64,000 bases of DNA, taken from NCBI GenBank assembly GCA_019119085.1, contig DWXT01000103.1, positions 26,687 to 90,686 on the forward strand. Reading direction: 5' to 3'. Below are positions 41,444 to 50,254 of the stretch, piece by piece. The notes under the pieces are model-generated. The model searched no databases. It was given only the letters and a program-made list of their open reading frames with translations, and was not told where the DNA came from. Source of the stretch: Flavonifractor avistercoris (GTDB taxonomy: Bacteria; Bacillota; Clostridia; Oscillospirales; Oscillospiraceae). The position numbers and the translations under genes were made by a program. Position 1 is the first letter of the stretch. Every line of letters starts with the position of its first letter.

Positions 41444-42674
41444 CAGCAAATGGATTTATGTCATTCTCTCCGTCCTGCTGGCCTTTGTCCTGTGGCTCTA
41501 TGTGGGCAGGGAGGCCAACCCGGAAGTGACCAACACTCTGAGCCATGTCCAGGTGGTGTACAGCGGCCTGGAGAGCCTGGAGGAGCGGGGGCTGATGATC
41601 TCCGAGGGGGCGGAGCAGACTGTGTCCCTGCGCATCCGGGCCACCCGGGACGTGTGGCGCCGTCTGAACCAGGGGGACACCACCGTCACCATTGACGTCT
41701 CCGGCATCGCTGAGCCGGGAGAACAGAGCGTGTCCATCACCACCCGGAACATCAGCTTCCCCCGTTCCATCACGGTGCTGGATTCCATCGACGTGCAGTA
41801 TACCAGCCCGGGAACCGTGGACTTTACCGTGTCCCGCTGGGCCTCCAAGGATGTGCCGGTACAGGGCGTGTTCAACGGCAGTGTGGCCGAGGGCTACCAG
41901 CGGGAGGAGTTCTCCTTTGCACCGGAGACGGTCACCGTCAGCGGCCAGGAGGAGCTGGTGAACCAGGTGGATCACGCCCTGGTGACGGTGTCCCAGGAGG
42001 AGATGAGCACCACCTATATGGAGAATTGCAGCTATACCCTGGTGGACGCCAACGGGGAGCCCGTTGCCAATGCCGAGCAGCTTGACAACTCCCCCGAGAC
42101 GGTGCTGGCCACCCTGCCCATTGTGCAGCTGAAAGAGGTACAGCTGACGGTGGACATCATCCCAGGCGGCGGAGCCACTGAGGACGACGTCACGGTGGAG
42201 ATTGACCCGCTGACCATTACCGTCTCGGGTGAGGCGGCGGATCTGGCCGAGCTGGACAGCATCAGCCTGGGTGAGATCGACCTGTCCACGGTGTTCGGCA
42301 CCCAGACCGAGAAGATGCCCATCAATCTGGACGCATCCCTCACCAATGTCAGCGGCCCGGCGGAGGCCACCGTGACGGTGCGGGTGGAGGGCCTGTCCAC
42401 CAAGACCCTGGAGGTGGACAACATCGAGATCATCAACAAGCCGGCGGGTTACGAGGCAGATCTGGTAACCCAGTCCTGCACCGTGCTGGTTCGCGGCCCC
42501 CAGGAGGCCCTGGATGCCGTGACCGCCTCCCAGATCCGCATCGTGGCAGATTTGTCCGATCTGGATCCCTCCACCGGCACCCGGACGGTGCCCGTCCGGG
42601 TCTACCTGGACGGCAGCAGCGAGGTGGGGGTCGTGGGTACCTACAATGTTTCCATCTCCATTACCAGATCATAG
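41424..42674 (+). CDS. cdaR: CdaA regulatory protein CdaR (YbbR repeats)
   Basis: CdaR modulates CdaA activity. The 416-residue protein has one N-terminal transmembrane helix (about 10-27, IYVILSVLLAFVLWLYV) and then several YbbR beta repeats outside the membrane (RSITVLDSIDVQYTSPGTVDFTV, core VLDSI; later repeats around 150-235, 240-320 and 325-410). It overlaps the end of cdaA, consistent with a fixed complex. Confidence 0.94.
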   Translation: MGKKILNSKWIYVILSVLLAFVLWLYVGREANPEVTNTLSHVQVVYSGLESLEERGLMISEGAEQTVSLRIRATRDVWRRLNQGDTTVTIDVSGIAEPGEQSVSITTRNISFPRSITVLDSIDVQYTSPGTVDFTVSRWASKDVPVQGVFNGSVAEGYQREEFSFAPETVTVSGQEELVNQVDHALVTVSQEEMSTTYMENCSYTLVDANGEPVANAEQLDNSPETVLATLPIVQLKEVQLTVDIIPGGGATEDDVTVEIDPLTITVSGEAADLAELDSISLGEIDLSTVFGTQTEKMPINLDASLTNVSGPAEATVTVRVEGLSTKTLEVDNIEIINKPAGYEADLVTQSCTVLVRGPQEALDAVTASQIRIVADLSDLDPSTGTRTVPVRVYLDGSSEVGVVGTYNVSISITRS

Positions 42675-42692
42675 AGAAAAGGTGATCCTGAC

Positions 42693-43121
42693 ATGGTTCA
42701 AACCGCAAAAGTGACCCGCATTCTGCCCGGCGGGCGGGCAGAGGTATCTGTCAAGCGGCAGTCGGCCTGCGGCCACGACTGTTCCAAGTGCGGCGGCGGC
42801 TGCAGCGAGCTGATGGTGAGCTCCACGGTTTCCGTGGTCGCGGCCAACGGCATCGGCGCCCAGCCCGGCGATATGGTGACGGTGGAGTCCTCCACAAAGG
42901 GCGTGCTGGGGGCGGCAGTCATGGTGTACGTGGTACCCTTCCTGCTGTTCTTCATTGGCTATTTCGCGGCGGCGGCCCTGGGGCTGCCCGGCGGCGGCAG
43001 CGCCGGTGTGGGCGGCATAGGCTTTGCCCTGGGGCTGGTGCTGGCCGTGCTGTGGGATCGCCGTGTGCGGAAGCAGCAGTCCATCTCCTTCCGCATCACC
43101 GCCATCGCCGCCGGGGACTGA
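42693..43121 (+). CDS. RseC/MucC-family SoxR-reducing-system protein
   Basis: The 142-residue protein has an N-terminal cysteine cluster CGHDCSKCGGGC (about 26-37), a cytoplasmic beta domain, then two membrane helices (about 75-95 and 100-120). This is the RseC/MucC layout. RseC helps keep SoxR reduced with the Rsx complex in Proteobacteria. In Clostridia the family often accompanies Rnf-type or unknown genes. It shares one base with the next start. Confidence 0.85.
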   Translation: MVQTAKVTRILPGGRAEVSVKRQSACGHDCSKCGGGCSELMVSSTVSVVAANGIGAQPGDMVTVESSTKGVLGAAVMVYVVPFLLFFIGYFAAAALGLPGGGSAGVGGIGFALGLVLAVLWDRRVRKQQSISFRITAIAAGD

Positions 43122-43990
43122 TGTTCGGCTACGTGCGCCCCAACCGGGATGAATTGAAGGTGCGCCAGCTCCGGGACTACGAGGCCCTTTACTGCGGCCT
43201 GTGCAGCAGCCTGGGGAGGCGGCACGGATTTTTTGCCCGGTTCTTTCTCAACTACGACTTTACCTTTCTGGCCATGCTGCTGGACGGGGGGAGACCGGAG
43301 ACGGAGCGGCGGCGCTGCCCGGCCCGGCTGTGGTGCCGGAAAAAGACCTGTGCCATTGCCGGCGGCGTGGATGCGGCGGCGGACGCCGGGACGATTCTGA
43401 GCTATTGGAAGCTGCGGGACACCGTGGCCGACGGGACGTTCTGGGCGCGCACCGCCGCCCGGCTGCTTTCCGTCCTGCTCCGGCGGGGCTACCGCCGGGC
43501 CGCCGGCCACCGGCCGGAGTTCGACCGGACGGTGCGGGGCTGCCTGGAGGAGCTCCAGGCCCTGGAGCGGGAGAACTGCCCCTCCCTGGATCGGACGGCG
43601 GACACCTTCGCCCGGCTGCTGGCCGGGGCCGCCCCCGCCTCGGGGGATGCCGCCCGGGATCGGGCGCTGGGGCAGCTGCTCTACCACGTGGGCCGGTGGA
43701 TCTACCTGGTGGACGCCTGGGACGATCTGGAAGATGACCGGCGCACCGGCTCCTATAACCCCATATCCGCCCGGTTCGGCGGGGAGACGGAGGCCAACCG
43801 GGCCTATCTGCGCACCACCCTGCGCCACTCCCTGAACCTGGCCCGCTCCGCCGCCGCCCTGCTGGAGCTGGGGCACTGGCGGGAGACGGTGGAGAACATC
43901 CTCTTTCTGGGCCTGCCCATGGTGGAGGAGCTTGTGTTTACCGGCCGCTGGGAGGCCGTCAATCAACATAACAGGAGACAGAATCCATGA
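43121..43990 (+). CDS. DUF5685 family protein
   Basis: The 289-residue, mostly helical protein begins MFGYVRPNRDELKVRQLRDY followed by YEALYCGLCSSLGRRHG, the DUF5685 signature, and carries CPARLWCRKKTC. The layout and the pairing with a downstream DnaJ gene are common in Clostridia. The function is unknown. The Cys pairs (CGLC, CPARLWC...C) suggest metal or redox binding. It overlaps the dnaJ-like gene by 4 nt and the RseC-like gene by 1 nt, suggesting a three-protein unit. Confidence 0.8.
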   Translation: MFGYVRPNRDELKVRQLRDYEALYCGLCSSLGRRHGFFARFFLNYDFTFLAMLLDGGRPETERRRCPARLWCRKKTCAIAGGVDAAADAGTILSYWKLRDTVADGTFWARTAARLLSVLLRRGYRRAAGHRPEFDRTVRGCLEELQALERENCPSLDRTADTFARLLAGAAPASGDAARDRALGQLLYHVGRWIYLVDAWDDLEDDRRTGSYNPISARFGGETEANRAYLRTTLRHSLNLARSAAALLELGHWRETVENILFLGLPMVEELVFTGRWEAVNQHNRRQNP

Positions 43991-44601
43991 CAGATCCGTA
44001 TACCGTACTGGGGGTCAAGCCCGACGCCAGCGATGAGGAGGTCAAGCGGGCCTACCGGGAGCTGGCCCGGAAATACCATCCGGACAACTACCAGAACAAT
44101 CCCCTGGCCGACCTGGCCGAGGAGAAGATGAAGGAGATCAACGAGGCCTACGACGCCATCACCAAGATGCGCAGCGGCGGCTCCTCCGGCGGCTACCAGA
44201 GTCAGGGGGCCTATCAGGGCTCCTACCAGGGGGGGTATCAGCGGCAGTACTCCAACGCCTCCTCCGGCAGCCTGTACAACCAGGTGCGCCAGGCCATCAA
44301 CATGGGGGACATCAGCCGGGCGGAGGAGCTGCTCCGCTCCGCCCCGTCCCAGGATGCCGAGTGGCACTTCCTCACCGGCTCCATCGCCTATCGGAAGGGG
44401 TGGCTGGACGAGGCCACCCAGCATTTCCAGATGGCCTGCAATATGGATCCCTCCAACGGGGAATACCGGCAGGCCCTGATGATGATGCGCCAGGGGGGAC
44501 AGGCCTACCGTCCGTACGGCTACGGCGGCGGGGTGGACTCCTGCGACCTCTGCACCACCTGTCTGTGCCTCAACTGCCTGTGCGGCGGCTGCGGGAACTG
44601 A
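43987..44601 (+). CDS. J-domain protein with TPR-like region and Cys-rich tail
   Basis: The 204-residue protein has a full J domain (about 3-60: YTVLGVKPDASDEEVKRAYR and the HPD motif in RKYHPDNYQ). A Gly/Ser/Gln/Tyr-rich linker is next (about 62-95), then two TPR-like helices (AEWHFLTGSIAYRKGWLDEA), and a striking end with nine cysteines in CDLCTTCLCLNCLCGGCG. It is not DnaJ proper, since the zinc-finger core and substrate domains are missing. It likely recruits DnaK to the DUF5685 partner or a metal cofactor site. Confidence 0.88.
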   Translation: MTDPYTVLGVKPDASDEEVKRAYRELARKYHPDNYQNNPLADLAEEKMKEINEAYDAITKMRSGGSSGGYQSQGAYQGSYQGGYQRQYSNASSGSLYNQVRQAINMGDISRAEELLRSAPSQDAEWHFLTGSIAYRKGWLDEATQHFQMACNMDPSNGEYRQALMMMRQGGQAYRPYGYGGGVDSCDLCTTCLCLNCLCGGCGN

Positions 44602-44604
44602 GCC

Positions 44605-45141
44605 ATGGGGCGGGCGCGCTTCGGAAAGGGGGCGGGCCGGATCGCCCTGGTGGGCGTTCTGGCGGCGCTTTCCCTGATCGTTCTCTACCTGTCGGCCGTG
44701 TCTCCCGCGGCACAGCTGGGCATCGTGGCCATCGCGGGGGTGTTTCCCGCGGGGGCGGTGGTATCCGCAGGGCTGGGGGCCGGCTTTTTCTGCTACGGCG
44801 CGGCGGGCTTGCTGGGCCTGCTCCTGGTGCCTGACAAGGCCAACGCCCTGCTCTACCTGCTCTTTTTCGGCCTGTGGCCCATGCTCAAGAGCCTGCTGGA
44901 ACGGCTTCCCGGCCGTCCCGCGGAGTGGGCGGGCAAACTGGTGGTGTTCAACGCCGTCCTGACCCTGTGCTGGTTCGGCCTGAAGGCGCTGTTTCTGCCT
45001 TTCCTGCCGTCGGCCCTGACGGCGGCCTGGATGGTGTACGCCGCCGGCAACGTCGCCTTTGTCATCTATGACATCGGGTTTTCCAAGCTGATTGCATTCT
45101 ATGTGGCCAGGGTAGACAAGGTCTTGCGGAAGGCTTCCTAG
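44605..45141 (+). CDS. uncharacterised multi-pass membrane protein
   Basis: The 178-residue protein has a short basic start (GRARFGKGAGR), then about five to six hydrophobic segments (approximately 13-33, 36-53, 56-74, 80-95, 112-131 and 138-165). I do not recognise a family. The layout is similar to small ECF-transporter S-like or DUF2232-like proteins, but no motif supports that. It follows the J-domain gene by 3 nt and ends near the yicC promoter, so it is probably the last gene of that operon. Confidence 0.7.
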   Translation: MGRARFGKGAGRIALVGVLAALSLIVLYLSAVSPAAQLGIVAIAGVFPAGAVVSAGLGAGFFCYGAAGLLGLLLVPDKANALLYLLFFGLWPMLKSLLERLPGRPAEWAGKLVVFNAVLTLCWFGLKALFLPFLPSALTAAWMVYAAGNVAFVIYDIGFSKLIAFYVARVDKVLRKAS

Positions 45142-45152
45142 TCTGGTATAAT
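45124..45152 (+). promoter_or_regulatory. promoter of the yicC-remA-gmk-rpoZ operon
   Basis: TTGCGG and a perfect TATAAT are 17 bp apart. The -35 lies inside the end of the membrane-protein gene. The start is about 40 nt before the GTG of yicC. Confidence 0.65.
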
Positions 45153-45194
45153 TTTTTAGATCACCAAATGATGAGAGAAACGGGGGGAACCCGC

Positions 45195-46073
45195 GTGGTA
45201 AAGAGCATGACGGGCTACGGTAGGGGAGAGGCCGTGGTGCACGGCCGCACCATTACCGTGGAGGTGCGCTCGGTCAACAACCGCTATCTGGACTGTACGG
45301 TGAAGCTGCCCCGCGTTTACGTATTCGCGGAGGACGCCGTCAAGGCCGGGGTGCAGAGCCATATTTCCCGGGGCAAGGTGGATGTGTTTGTCACCATCGG
45401 GCCGTCGGAAAAGGGGGATGTGGCCATCTCGGTCAACAAGCCGCTGGCCGACGGCTATTACGCCGCCCTGTGCCGGCTGCGGGACGACTACGGCTTGAAG
45501 GACGATATTTCGGTCTCCCTGCTCTCCCGGTTCCCCGACGTGTTCCTGGTGGAGAAGACCCAGGAGGATGTGGAGGCCATGGCCGCCGACATCTGCTCGG
45601 TGCTGGAGCTGGCACTGGCCGACTTCGACGCCATGCGCAGCCGGGAGGGGGAGAAGCTCTATCAGGATGTGCTGAACCGGGCGGACACCATTGAGGGCCT
45701 GACCGCCAGGGTGGAGGAGCGCTCCCCCGGCATCGTGGCCGACTACCGCGCCCGCCTGACGGCCAAGCTGAACGAGGTGCTCCAGAACACCCAGATCGAC
45801 GAGAGCCGCATTCTCACCGAGGCGGCCATCTATGCCGACAAGGTGGCGGTGGACGAGGAGACCGTCCGCCTGCGCAGCCACCTGTCCCAGCTGCGCCATA
45901 TGCTGGAGCAGGGGGGCGCCATCGGCCGCAAGCTGGACTTTCTGATCCAGGAGTTCAACCGGGAGGCCAATACCATCGGCTCCAAGTGCAGCGACATTGA
46001 GACCGCCGGCTATGTGGTGGACATCAAGGCCGAGATCGAGAAGATCCGGGAACAGATCCAGAACATTGAGTGA
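45195..46073 (+). CDS. yicC: YicC/YloC-family endoribonuclease
   Basis: The 292-residue protein has the family opening KSMTGYGRGEAVVHG, then VEVRSVNNRYLDCTVKLPR, RGKVDVFV, and the C-terminal IGRKLDFLIQEFNREANTIGSK (core DFLIQEFNREANT). YicC proteins are RNases or RNase adaptors. In E. coli YicC targets a small RNA. GTG at 45195 has a G-rich SD, while the ATGs upstream have none. It is the first gene of the yicC-remA-gmk-rpoZ series, the order seen in B. subtilis. Confidence 0.93.
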   Translation: MVKSMTGYGRGEAVVHGRTITVEVRSVNNRYLDCTVKLPRVYVFAEDAVKAGVQSHISRGKVDVFVTIGPSEKGDVAISVNKPLADGYYAALCRLRDDYGLKDDISVSLLSRFPDVFLVEKTQEDVEAMAADICSVLELALADFDAMRSREGEKLYQDVLNRADTIEGLTARVEERSPGIVADYRARLTAKLNEVLQNTQIDESRILTEAAIYADKVAVDEETVRLRSHLSQLRHMLEQGGAIGRKLDFLIQEFNREANTIGSKCSDIETAGYVVDIKAEIEKIREQIQNIE

Positions 46074-46085
46074 GGCGGTGAGAGA

Positions 46086-46358
46086 ATGAAGCTCATCAAT
46101 ATCGGCTTCGGCAACATGATCTCCGCCGGCCGGCTCATCGCCATTGTCAGCCCGGAGTCGGCCCCCATCAAGCGGATGGTGCAGGAGGCCCGGGATCGGG
46201 GTGTGCTCATTGACGCCACCTACGGCCGCCGCACCCGCGCGGTGCTGATCATGGACTCCGACCACATTGTCCTCTCGGCCCTCCAGCCTGAGACGGTGGC
46301 CGGCCGCCTGGGCGGCCGGGATACGGAGCCCGCAGAGGAGGAGAAGGAGGAGCCATGA
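46086..46358 (+). CDS. remA: extracellular matrix regulatory protein RemA
   Basis: RemA (DUF370) is a small DNA-binding activator that forms ring-like oligomers; in B. subtilis it controls biofilm matrix and osmolyte genes. The 90-residue protein has INIGFGNMISAGRLIAIVSP, APIKRMVQEARDRGVLIDATYGRRTRAVL (core ATYGRRTRAV) and SDHIVLSALQPETV, plus a short acidic tail. It overlaps gmk by 4 nt. Confidence 0.95.
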   Translation: MKLINIGFGNMISAGRLIAIVSPESAPIKRMVQEARDRGVLIDATYGRRTRAVLIMDSDHIVLSALQPETVAGRLGGRDTEPAEEEKEEP

Positions 46359-46984
46359 ACTGGAAGAAGAAAGGAAAGGGACAGCTGATTGTCCTGTCCG
46401 GCCCGTCGGGCGTGGGAAAGAGCACGGTGATCTCCGAGCTTTTGGGTGCCCGGAAGGATATCTACTTCTCCGTCTCCTTTACCACCCGCCAGCCCAGGGT
46501 GGGGGAGGAGGACGGGATCAACTACAACTTTGTGACCCGGGAGCGGTTTGAGGAGATGATCGCCGGGGACGAGCTGTTAGAATACGCCGAATACGTCCAT
46601 AATTACTACGGAACCTCCCTGCGTGTGATCCAGGAGAAGCTGGAGGCCGGCATCGACGTGCTGCTGGACATCGAGGTTCAGGGGGCCGCCAAGGTGCGGG
46701 CCAAATGCCCCGACGCGGTGTTTATCTTCATCGTGCCCCCCTCCTTTGAAGAGCTCTCCCGCCGCCTCCACCGCCGGGCCACCGACCAGGAGGAGGTCAT
46801 CCAGGGCCGGCTCCAGAAGGCCCGGGAGGAGTGCAAGCAGATTCCCCATTACGACTACGTGGTGGTCAACGACAAGGTCTCAGAGGCCGCCTGGGAGATC
46901 ATTTCCATTCTGACAGCGGAGAGCTGCCGAACCAAAAACCGCGTTCAGCTTCTGGACGCCATTTCATCCTTGGAAGGAGACTGA
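46355..46984 (+). CDS. gmk: guanylate kinase
   Basis: Gmk phosphorylates GMP to GDP. The 209-residue protein has the P-loop LSGPSGVGKSTVISEL (16-23 core), the GMP-binding SVSFTTRQPRVGEEDGINYNF (core TTRQPRVGE), LLDIEVQGAAKVR and FIFIVPPSFEEL. Nothing unusual is seen. It is followed 5 nt later by rpoZ. Confidence 0.97.
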   Translation: MNWKKKGKGQLIVLSGPSGVGKSTVISELLGARKDIYFSVSFTTRQPRVGEEDGINYNFVTRERFEEMIAGDELLEYAEYVHNYYGTSLRVIQEKLEAGIDVLLDIEVQGAAKVRAKCPDAVFIFIVPPSFEELSRRLHRRATDQEEVIQGRLQKAREECKQIPHYDYVVVNDKVSEAAWEIISILTAESCRTKNRVQLLDAISSLEGD

Positions 46985-46989
46985 TTGAC

Positions 46990-47199
46990 ATGATGCTGGA
47001 ACCCCCCATGAAAAAACTGCTGGAACAGGTGCCCAGCCGCTATATGCTGGTGAACGTGGTGGCCCAGCGGGCCCGGCAGGTGGCCAGTGAGGCCGAGGAC
47101 GCCGGAATCCCCCTGGACGACAAGCCGGTGACCATCGCCATCCGCGAGGTGGCCGACGGAAAGCTGGAACTGAACGACGAGGAGCGAGACGAGGCGTAA
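46990..47199 (+). CDS. rpoZ: RNA polymerase omega subunit
   Basis: The 69-residue protein has the omega core: a PPMKKLLEQVPSRYMLVNVVAQRARQVA helix (core SRYMLVNVVAQRAR), then DKPVTIAIREVADGKL. Omega assists assembly of the RNA polymerase core. AAGGAG of the gmk end is its SD, about 10 nt upstream. A terminator follows, so priA is probably expressed at a lower level or by read-through. No coaBC lies between rpoZ and priA, unlike B. subtilis. Confidence 0.9.
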   Translation: MMLEPPMKKLLEQVPSRYMLVNVVAQRARQVASEAEDAGIPLDDKPVTIAIREVADGKLELNDEERDEA

Positions 47200-47211
47200 G
47201 CAGCCGATCTG

Positions 47212-47251
47212 AGGCAAGCGGCGGGTGATCTGATCCCGGCGCTTGCCTTTT
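47212..47251 (+). terminator. hairpin terminator between rpoZ and priA
   Basis: AGGCAAGCG-G-CGGG pairs with CCCG-G-CGCTTGCCT with one mismatch, 9-nt loop, and a TTTT tail. It can end the yicC-rpoZ transcript or attenuate priA. Confidence 0.65.
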
Positions 47252-47272
47252 CTGGAGAAAGGGGGCTTGTAT

Positions 47273-49750
47273 ATGGCGGGAAATACAGTGGCGAAAATCG
47301 CCCTCCAGGCCGCCACCTACGCCATCGACAAGCCCTATGACTACCAGGTGCCCACGGAGCTGCTGGATCAGCTGCGCCCCGGCATGCGGGTGATCGTCCC
47401 ATTTGGGGCGGGCAACCGGCGGACGGAGGGGATTGTCCTGGCCCTGGAGGGCGGACGGCCCGATGATCCAAGGCGCAAGGCCATTCTGACACTGCTGGAC
47501 GAGGAGCCGGTGCTGGACGCGCCGGAGCTGCGCCTGGCCCTGTGGATGCGGGAGCGGTATTTCTGCACCGTGTACGACGCGGCCCGGGCCATGCTGCCGG
47601 CGGGCCTGTACTTCTCCCTCCAGGATCGGTGGCAGCTCGCCCCCGGCATGGACGAAGAGGCGGCCTGGGAGGCGGCGGGCCGCTCGGAGCGGGCCCGCAA
47701 GGTGCTGGAGCTGATCTTTGCCTCCGGCGGCTGGGCCGACGTGGCCCAGCTCAAGGAGGCTTTCGGCACCAAGGATCCCAACCCCGCCCTCAAGCTGCTG
47801 CGGGACAAGGGGGTGCTCACCCTGGAGACCAGCGCCTCCCGGGGCGTGGGGGACAAGAAGGAGCTGGTGGCCGCCCTGGACATCCCGCCGGAGGAGGCCA
47901 TGGCCCAGGTAACCCCCAAGCGCCGCTCCGCCCCCCTGCGGTATGCGGTGACGGAGCTGCTGTGCGCCCTGGGCAGCGCCTCCGCCAAGGAGCTGTGTTA
48001 TTTCACCGGCGCGTCCAATTCCACCCTCCGCTCCCTGGCCAAGAGCGGCATCCTCCGGCTGGAGCAGCGGGAGGTCTACCGCCGGGTGGCCGTGGAGCCG
48101 GGGGAGCGGGCCGCGCCGCCGGTGCTCAACGCCGAGCAGCAGGCGGCTTTCGACGGTTTGGACGCCCTGGCCGTTGAGGGAAAGCCCGCCGCCGCCCTGC
48201 TCTACGGGGTGACGGGCAGCGGCAAGACCCAGATCTATCTGCGGCTGATCTACGCCGCCCTGGGGCGGGGGCGCACCGCCATGGTGCTGGTGCCCGAGAT
48301 CTCCCTCACCCCACAGCTGCTGCGCATCTTCGCCGCCCACTTCGGGGACGACATTGCGGTGCTCCACTCCTCCCTCCGGGCGGGGGAGCGGTACGACGAG
48401 TGGAAGCGCATCAAAAGCGGGAAGGCCCGGGTGGTGATCGGCACCCGTTCCGCCGTATTCGCCCCCCTGAAAAACCTGGGGCTGATCGTGCTGGACGAGG
48501 AGCAGGAGGCCACCTACAAGTCGGAGAACGTGCCCAAGTACCACGCCCGGGACGTGGCCAAGTACCGTTGCGCCCAGAGCGGCGCCCTGCTGGTGCTGGG
48601 CTCCGCCACCCCCTCGGTGGAGAGCATGTACCACGCCAGGCGGGGGGACTACCGCCTGTTCACCCTGTCTCACCGCTATAATCAGGGCGCCCTTCCCGAG
48701 GTGCGCATCGTGGACATGAAGGGGGAGCTGCGCGCCGGCAACGGCACCTCCCTCAGCGCCCCCCTCCGGCAGGCCTTGTCGGAGGCCATGGCGGCGGGGG
48801 AGCAGAGCATTCTGCTTCTCAACCGGCGGGGAGCCAGCCGCATGGTCACCTGCGGCGAGTGCGGCGAGGTGCCCACCTGCCCCCGGTGCTCGGTGCACCT
48901 GACCTACCACTCGGCCAACGGCCGGCTCATGTGCCACTACTGCGGCCACTCGGAGCCCCTGCCACCTGCCTGCCCCTCCTGCGGGGGAGCGCTGAACTTT
49001 ATCGGCGCGGGCACCCAGAAGGTGGAGGAGGAGCTGAGAGAGGCCTTCCCGGAGCAGGAGATCCTGCGGATGGACACCGACACCATCTCCGCCACCCAGA
49101 GCCACGAGAAGCTGCTGGCCCGCTTTGAGCGGGAGAGGATCCCCGTGCTCCTGGGCACCCAGATGGTGGCCAAGGGTCTGGATTTCCCCAACGTGACCCT
49201 GGTGGGGGCGGTGTCCGCCGACCAGTCCCTGTATGTGGACGACTACCGGGCGGGTGAGCGCACCTTCTCCCTGCTGACCCAGGTGGTGGGCCGGGCGGGC
49301 CGGGGCGCCAAGCCGGGGCGGGCCATCATCCAGACCTTCACCCCGGACAACGACGTGATCCGCTGCGCCGCCCGGCAGGACTACGACGCCTTTTATGCGC
49401 AGGAGATCGCCCTGCGGGAGATGCGCCGCTGCCCGCCCTTCCGGGATCTCTTTGTGCTCACCGCCTCCGGCACCCTGGAGAGCGCGGTGCTGCGGGCCTG
49501 CATGCGCCTGCGCCGCTCTCTGGAGAGCTGGCTGTCCCAGCCCCCTCTGGCGGGGATGGAGGTGCAGCTGTTGGGGCCCGCCCCGGCCAGCATTGCCAAG
49601 GTCAACGACCGCTACCGCTACCGGCTCACCCTAGCGGCGGAGAATACCAAAGCCCTGCGGGCGGTGGTGGCGTATCTGCTCCGCTGTGCGCAGACTGACA
49701 AGGAAAACAGGGGCGTGTCCGTCTCGGCGGATGTGAACCCGCTGGATTAA
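47273..49750 (+). CDS. priA: primosomal protein N', replication restart helicase PriA
   Basis: PriA reloads the replisome at stalled forks. The 825-residue protein has the 3'-OH-binding domain at the N-terminus (IDKPYDYQVP), a winged helix, the helicase core with Walker A LYGVTGSGKTQIYLR and Walker B VLDEEQEATYK (DEEQ), then the eight zinc cysteines in CGECGEVPTCPRCSVHL and CHYCGHSEPLPPACPSCGG, and the late motif QVVGRAGRG. The ATG used is preceded by GGGGG, while upstream in-frame codons lie inside the terminator. It starts the priA-def-fmt run. Confidence 0.96.
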   Translation: MAGNTVAKIALQAATYAIDKPYDYQVPTELLDQLRPGMRVIVPFGAGNRRTEGIVLALEGGRPDDPRRKAILTLLDEEPVLDAPELRLALWMRERYFCTVYDAARAMLPAGLYFSLQDRWQLAPGMDEEAAWEAAGRSERARKVLELIFASGGWADVAQLKEAFGTKDPNPALKLLRDKGVLTLETSASRGVGDKKELVAALDIPPEEAMAQVTPKRRSAPLRYAVTELLCALGSASAKELCYFTGASNSTLRSLAKSGILRLEQREVYRRVAVEPGERAAPPVLNAEQQAAFDGLDALAVEGKPAAALLYGVTGSGKTQIYLRLIYAALGRGRTAMVLVPEISLTPQLLRIFAAHFGDDIAVLHSSLRAGERYDEWKRIKSGKARVVIGTRSAVFAPLKNLGLIVLDEEQEATYKSENVPKYHARDVAKYRCAQSGALLVLGSATPSVESMYHARRGDYRLFTLSHRYNQGALPEVRIVDMKGELRAGNGTSLSAPLRQALSEAMAAGEQSILLLNRRGASRMVTCGECGEVPTCPRCSVHLTYHSANGRLMCHYCGHSEPLPPACPSCGGALNFIGAGTQKVEEELREAFPEQEILRMDTDTISATQSHEKLLARFERERIPVLLGTQMVAKGLDFPNVTLVGAVSADQSLYVDDYRAGERTFSLLTQVVGRAGRGAKPGRAIIQTFTPDNDVIRCAARQDYDAFYAQEIALREMRRCPPFRDLFVLTASGTLESAVLRACMRLRRSLESWLSQPPLAGMEVQLLGPAPASIAKVNDRYRYRLTLAAENTKALRAVVAYLLRCAQTDKENRGVSVSADVNPLD

Positions 49751-49762
49751 GGAGGAAACAAC

Positions 49763-50254
49763 ATGGCTCTCAGAACAATTTTGACCGACGGCGATCCCGC
49801 CCTCCACAAGGCCTGCCGTCCGGTGACCAACTTTGACCAGCGCCTCCACGATCTGCTGGACGATCTGAAGGAGACCCTGGCCAACGCCAACGGGGCCGGC
49901 CTGGCCGCCCCCCAGGTGGGGATCCTCCGCCGCGCTGTTGTGGTGGTGGACGCCGAGGACAATATGCTGGAATTGGTCAATCCGGAGATCATCTCCCAGG
50001 AGGGGGAGCAGGAGGGCTTCGAGGGCTGTCTCTCCGTGCCCGGCCGCTGGGGCGTGGTGAAGCGCCCCATGAAGGTGCGGGTTCGCGCCCAGGATCGGGA
50101 CGGCAATTTCTTCGAGGCTGAGGGGGAGGAGATCGTGGCCCGCTGCTTCTGCCACGAGATCGAGCACCTGGACGGCCACCTGTTCACCGAGCACACCGAC
50201 CGGCTCTACACCACCGAGGAGCTGGATCAGATGATGGAGGAGCAGGGAGAATGA
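49763..50254 (+). CDS. def: peptide deformylase
   Basis: Def removes the N-formyl group from new proteins. The 163-residue enzyme carries the three motifs GAGLAAPQVG (44-53), EGCLSVPGRWG (metal Cys) and CHEIEHLDGHLF (HExxH at about 131-135). It is translationally linked to fmt by a 4-nt overlap, as in most bacteria. Confidence 0.97.
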   Translation: MALRTILTDGDPALHKACRPVTNFDQRLHDLLDDLKETLANANGAGLAAPQVGILRRAVVVVDAEDNMLELVNPEIISQEGEQEGFEGCLSVPGRWGVVKRPMKVRVRAQDRDGNFFEAEGEEIVARCFCHEIEHLDGHLFTEHTDRLYTTEELDQMMEEQGE

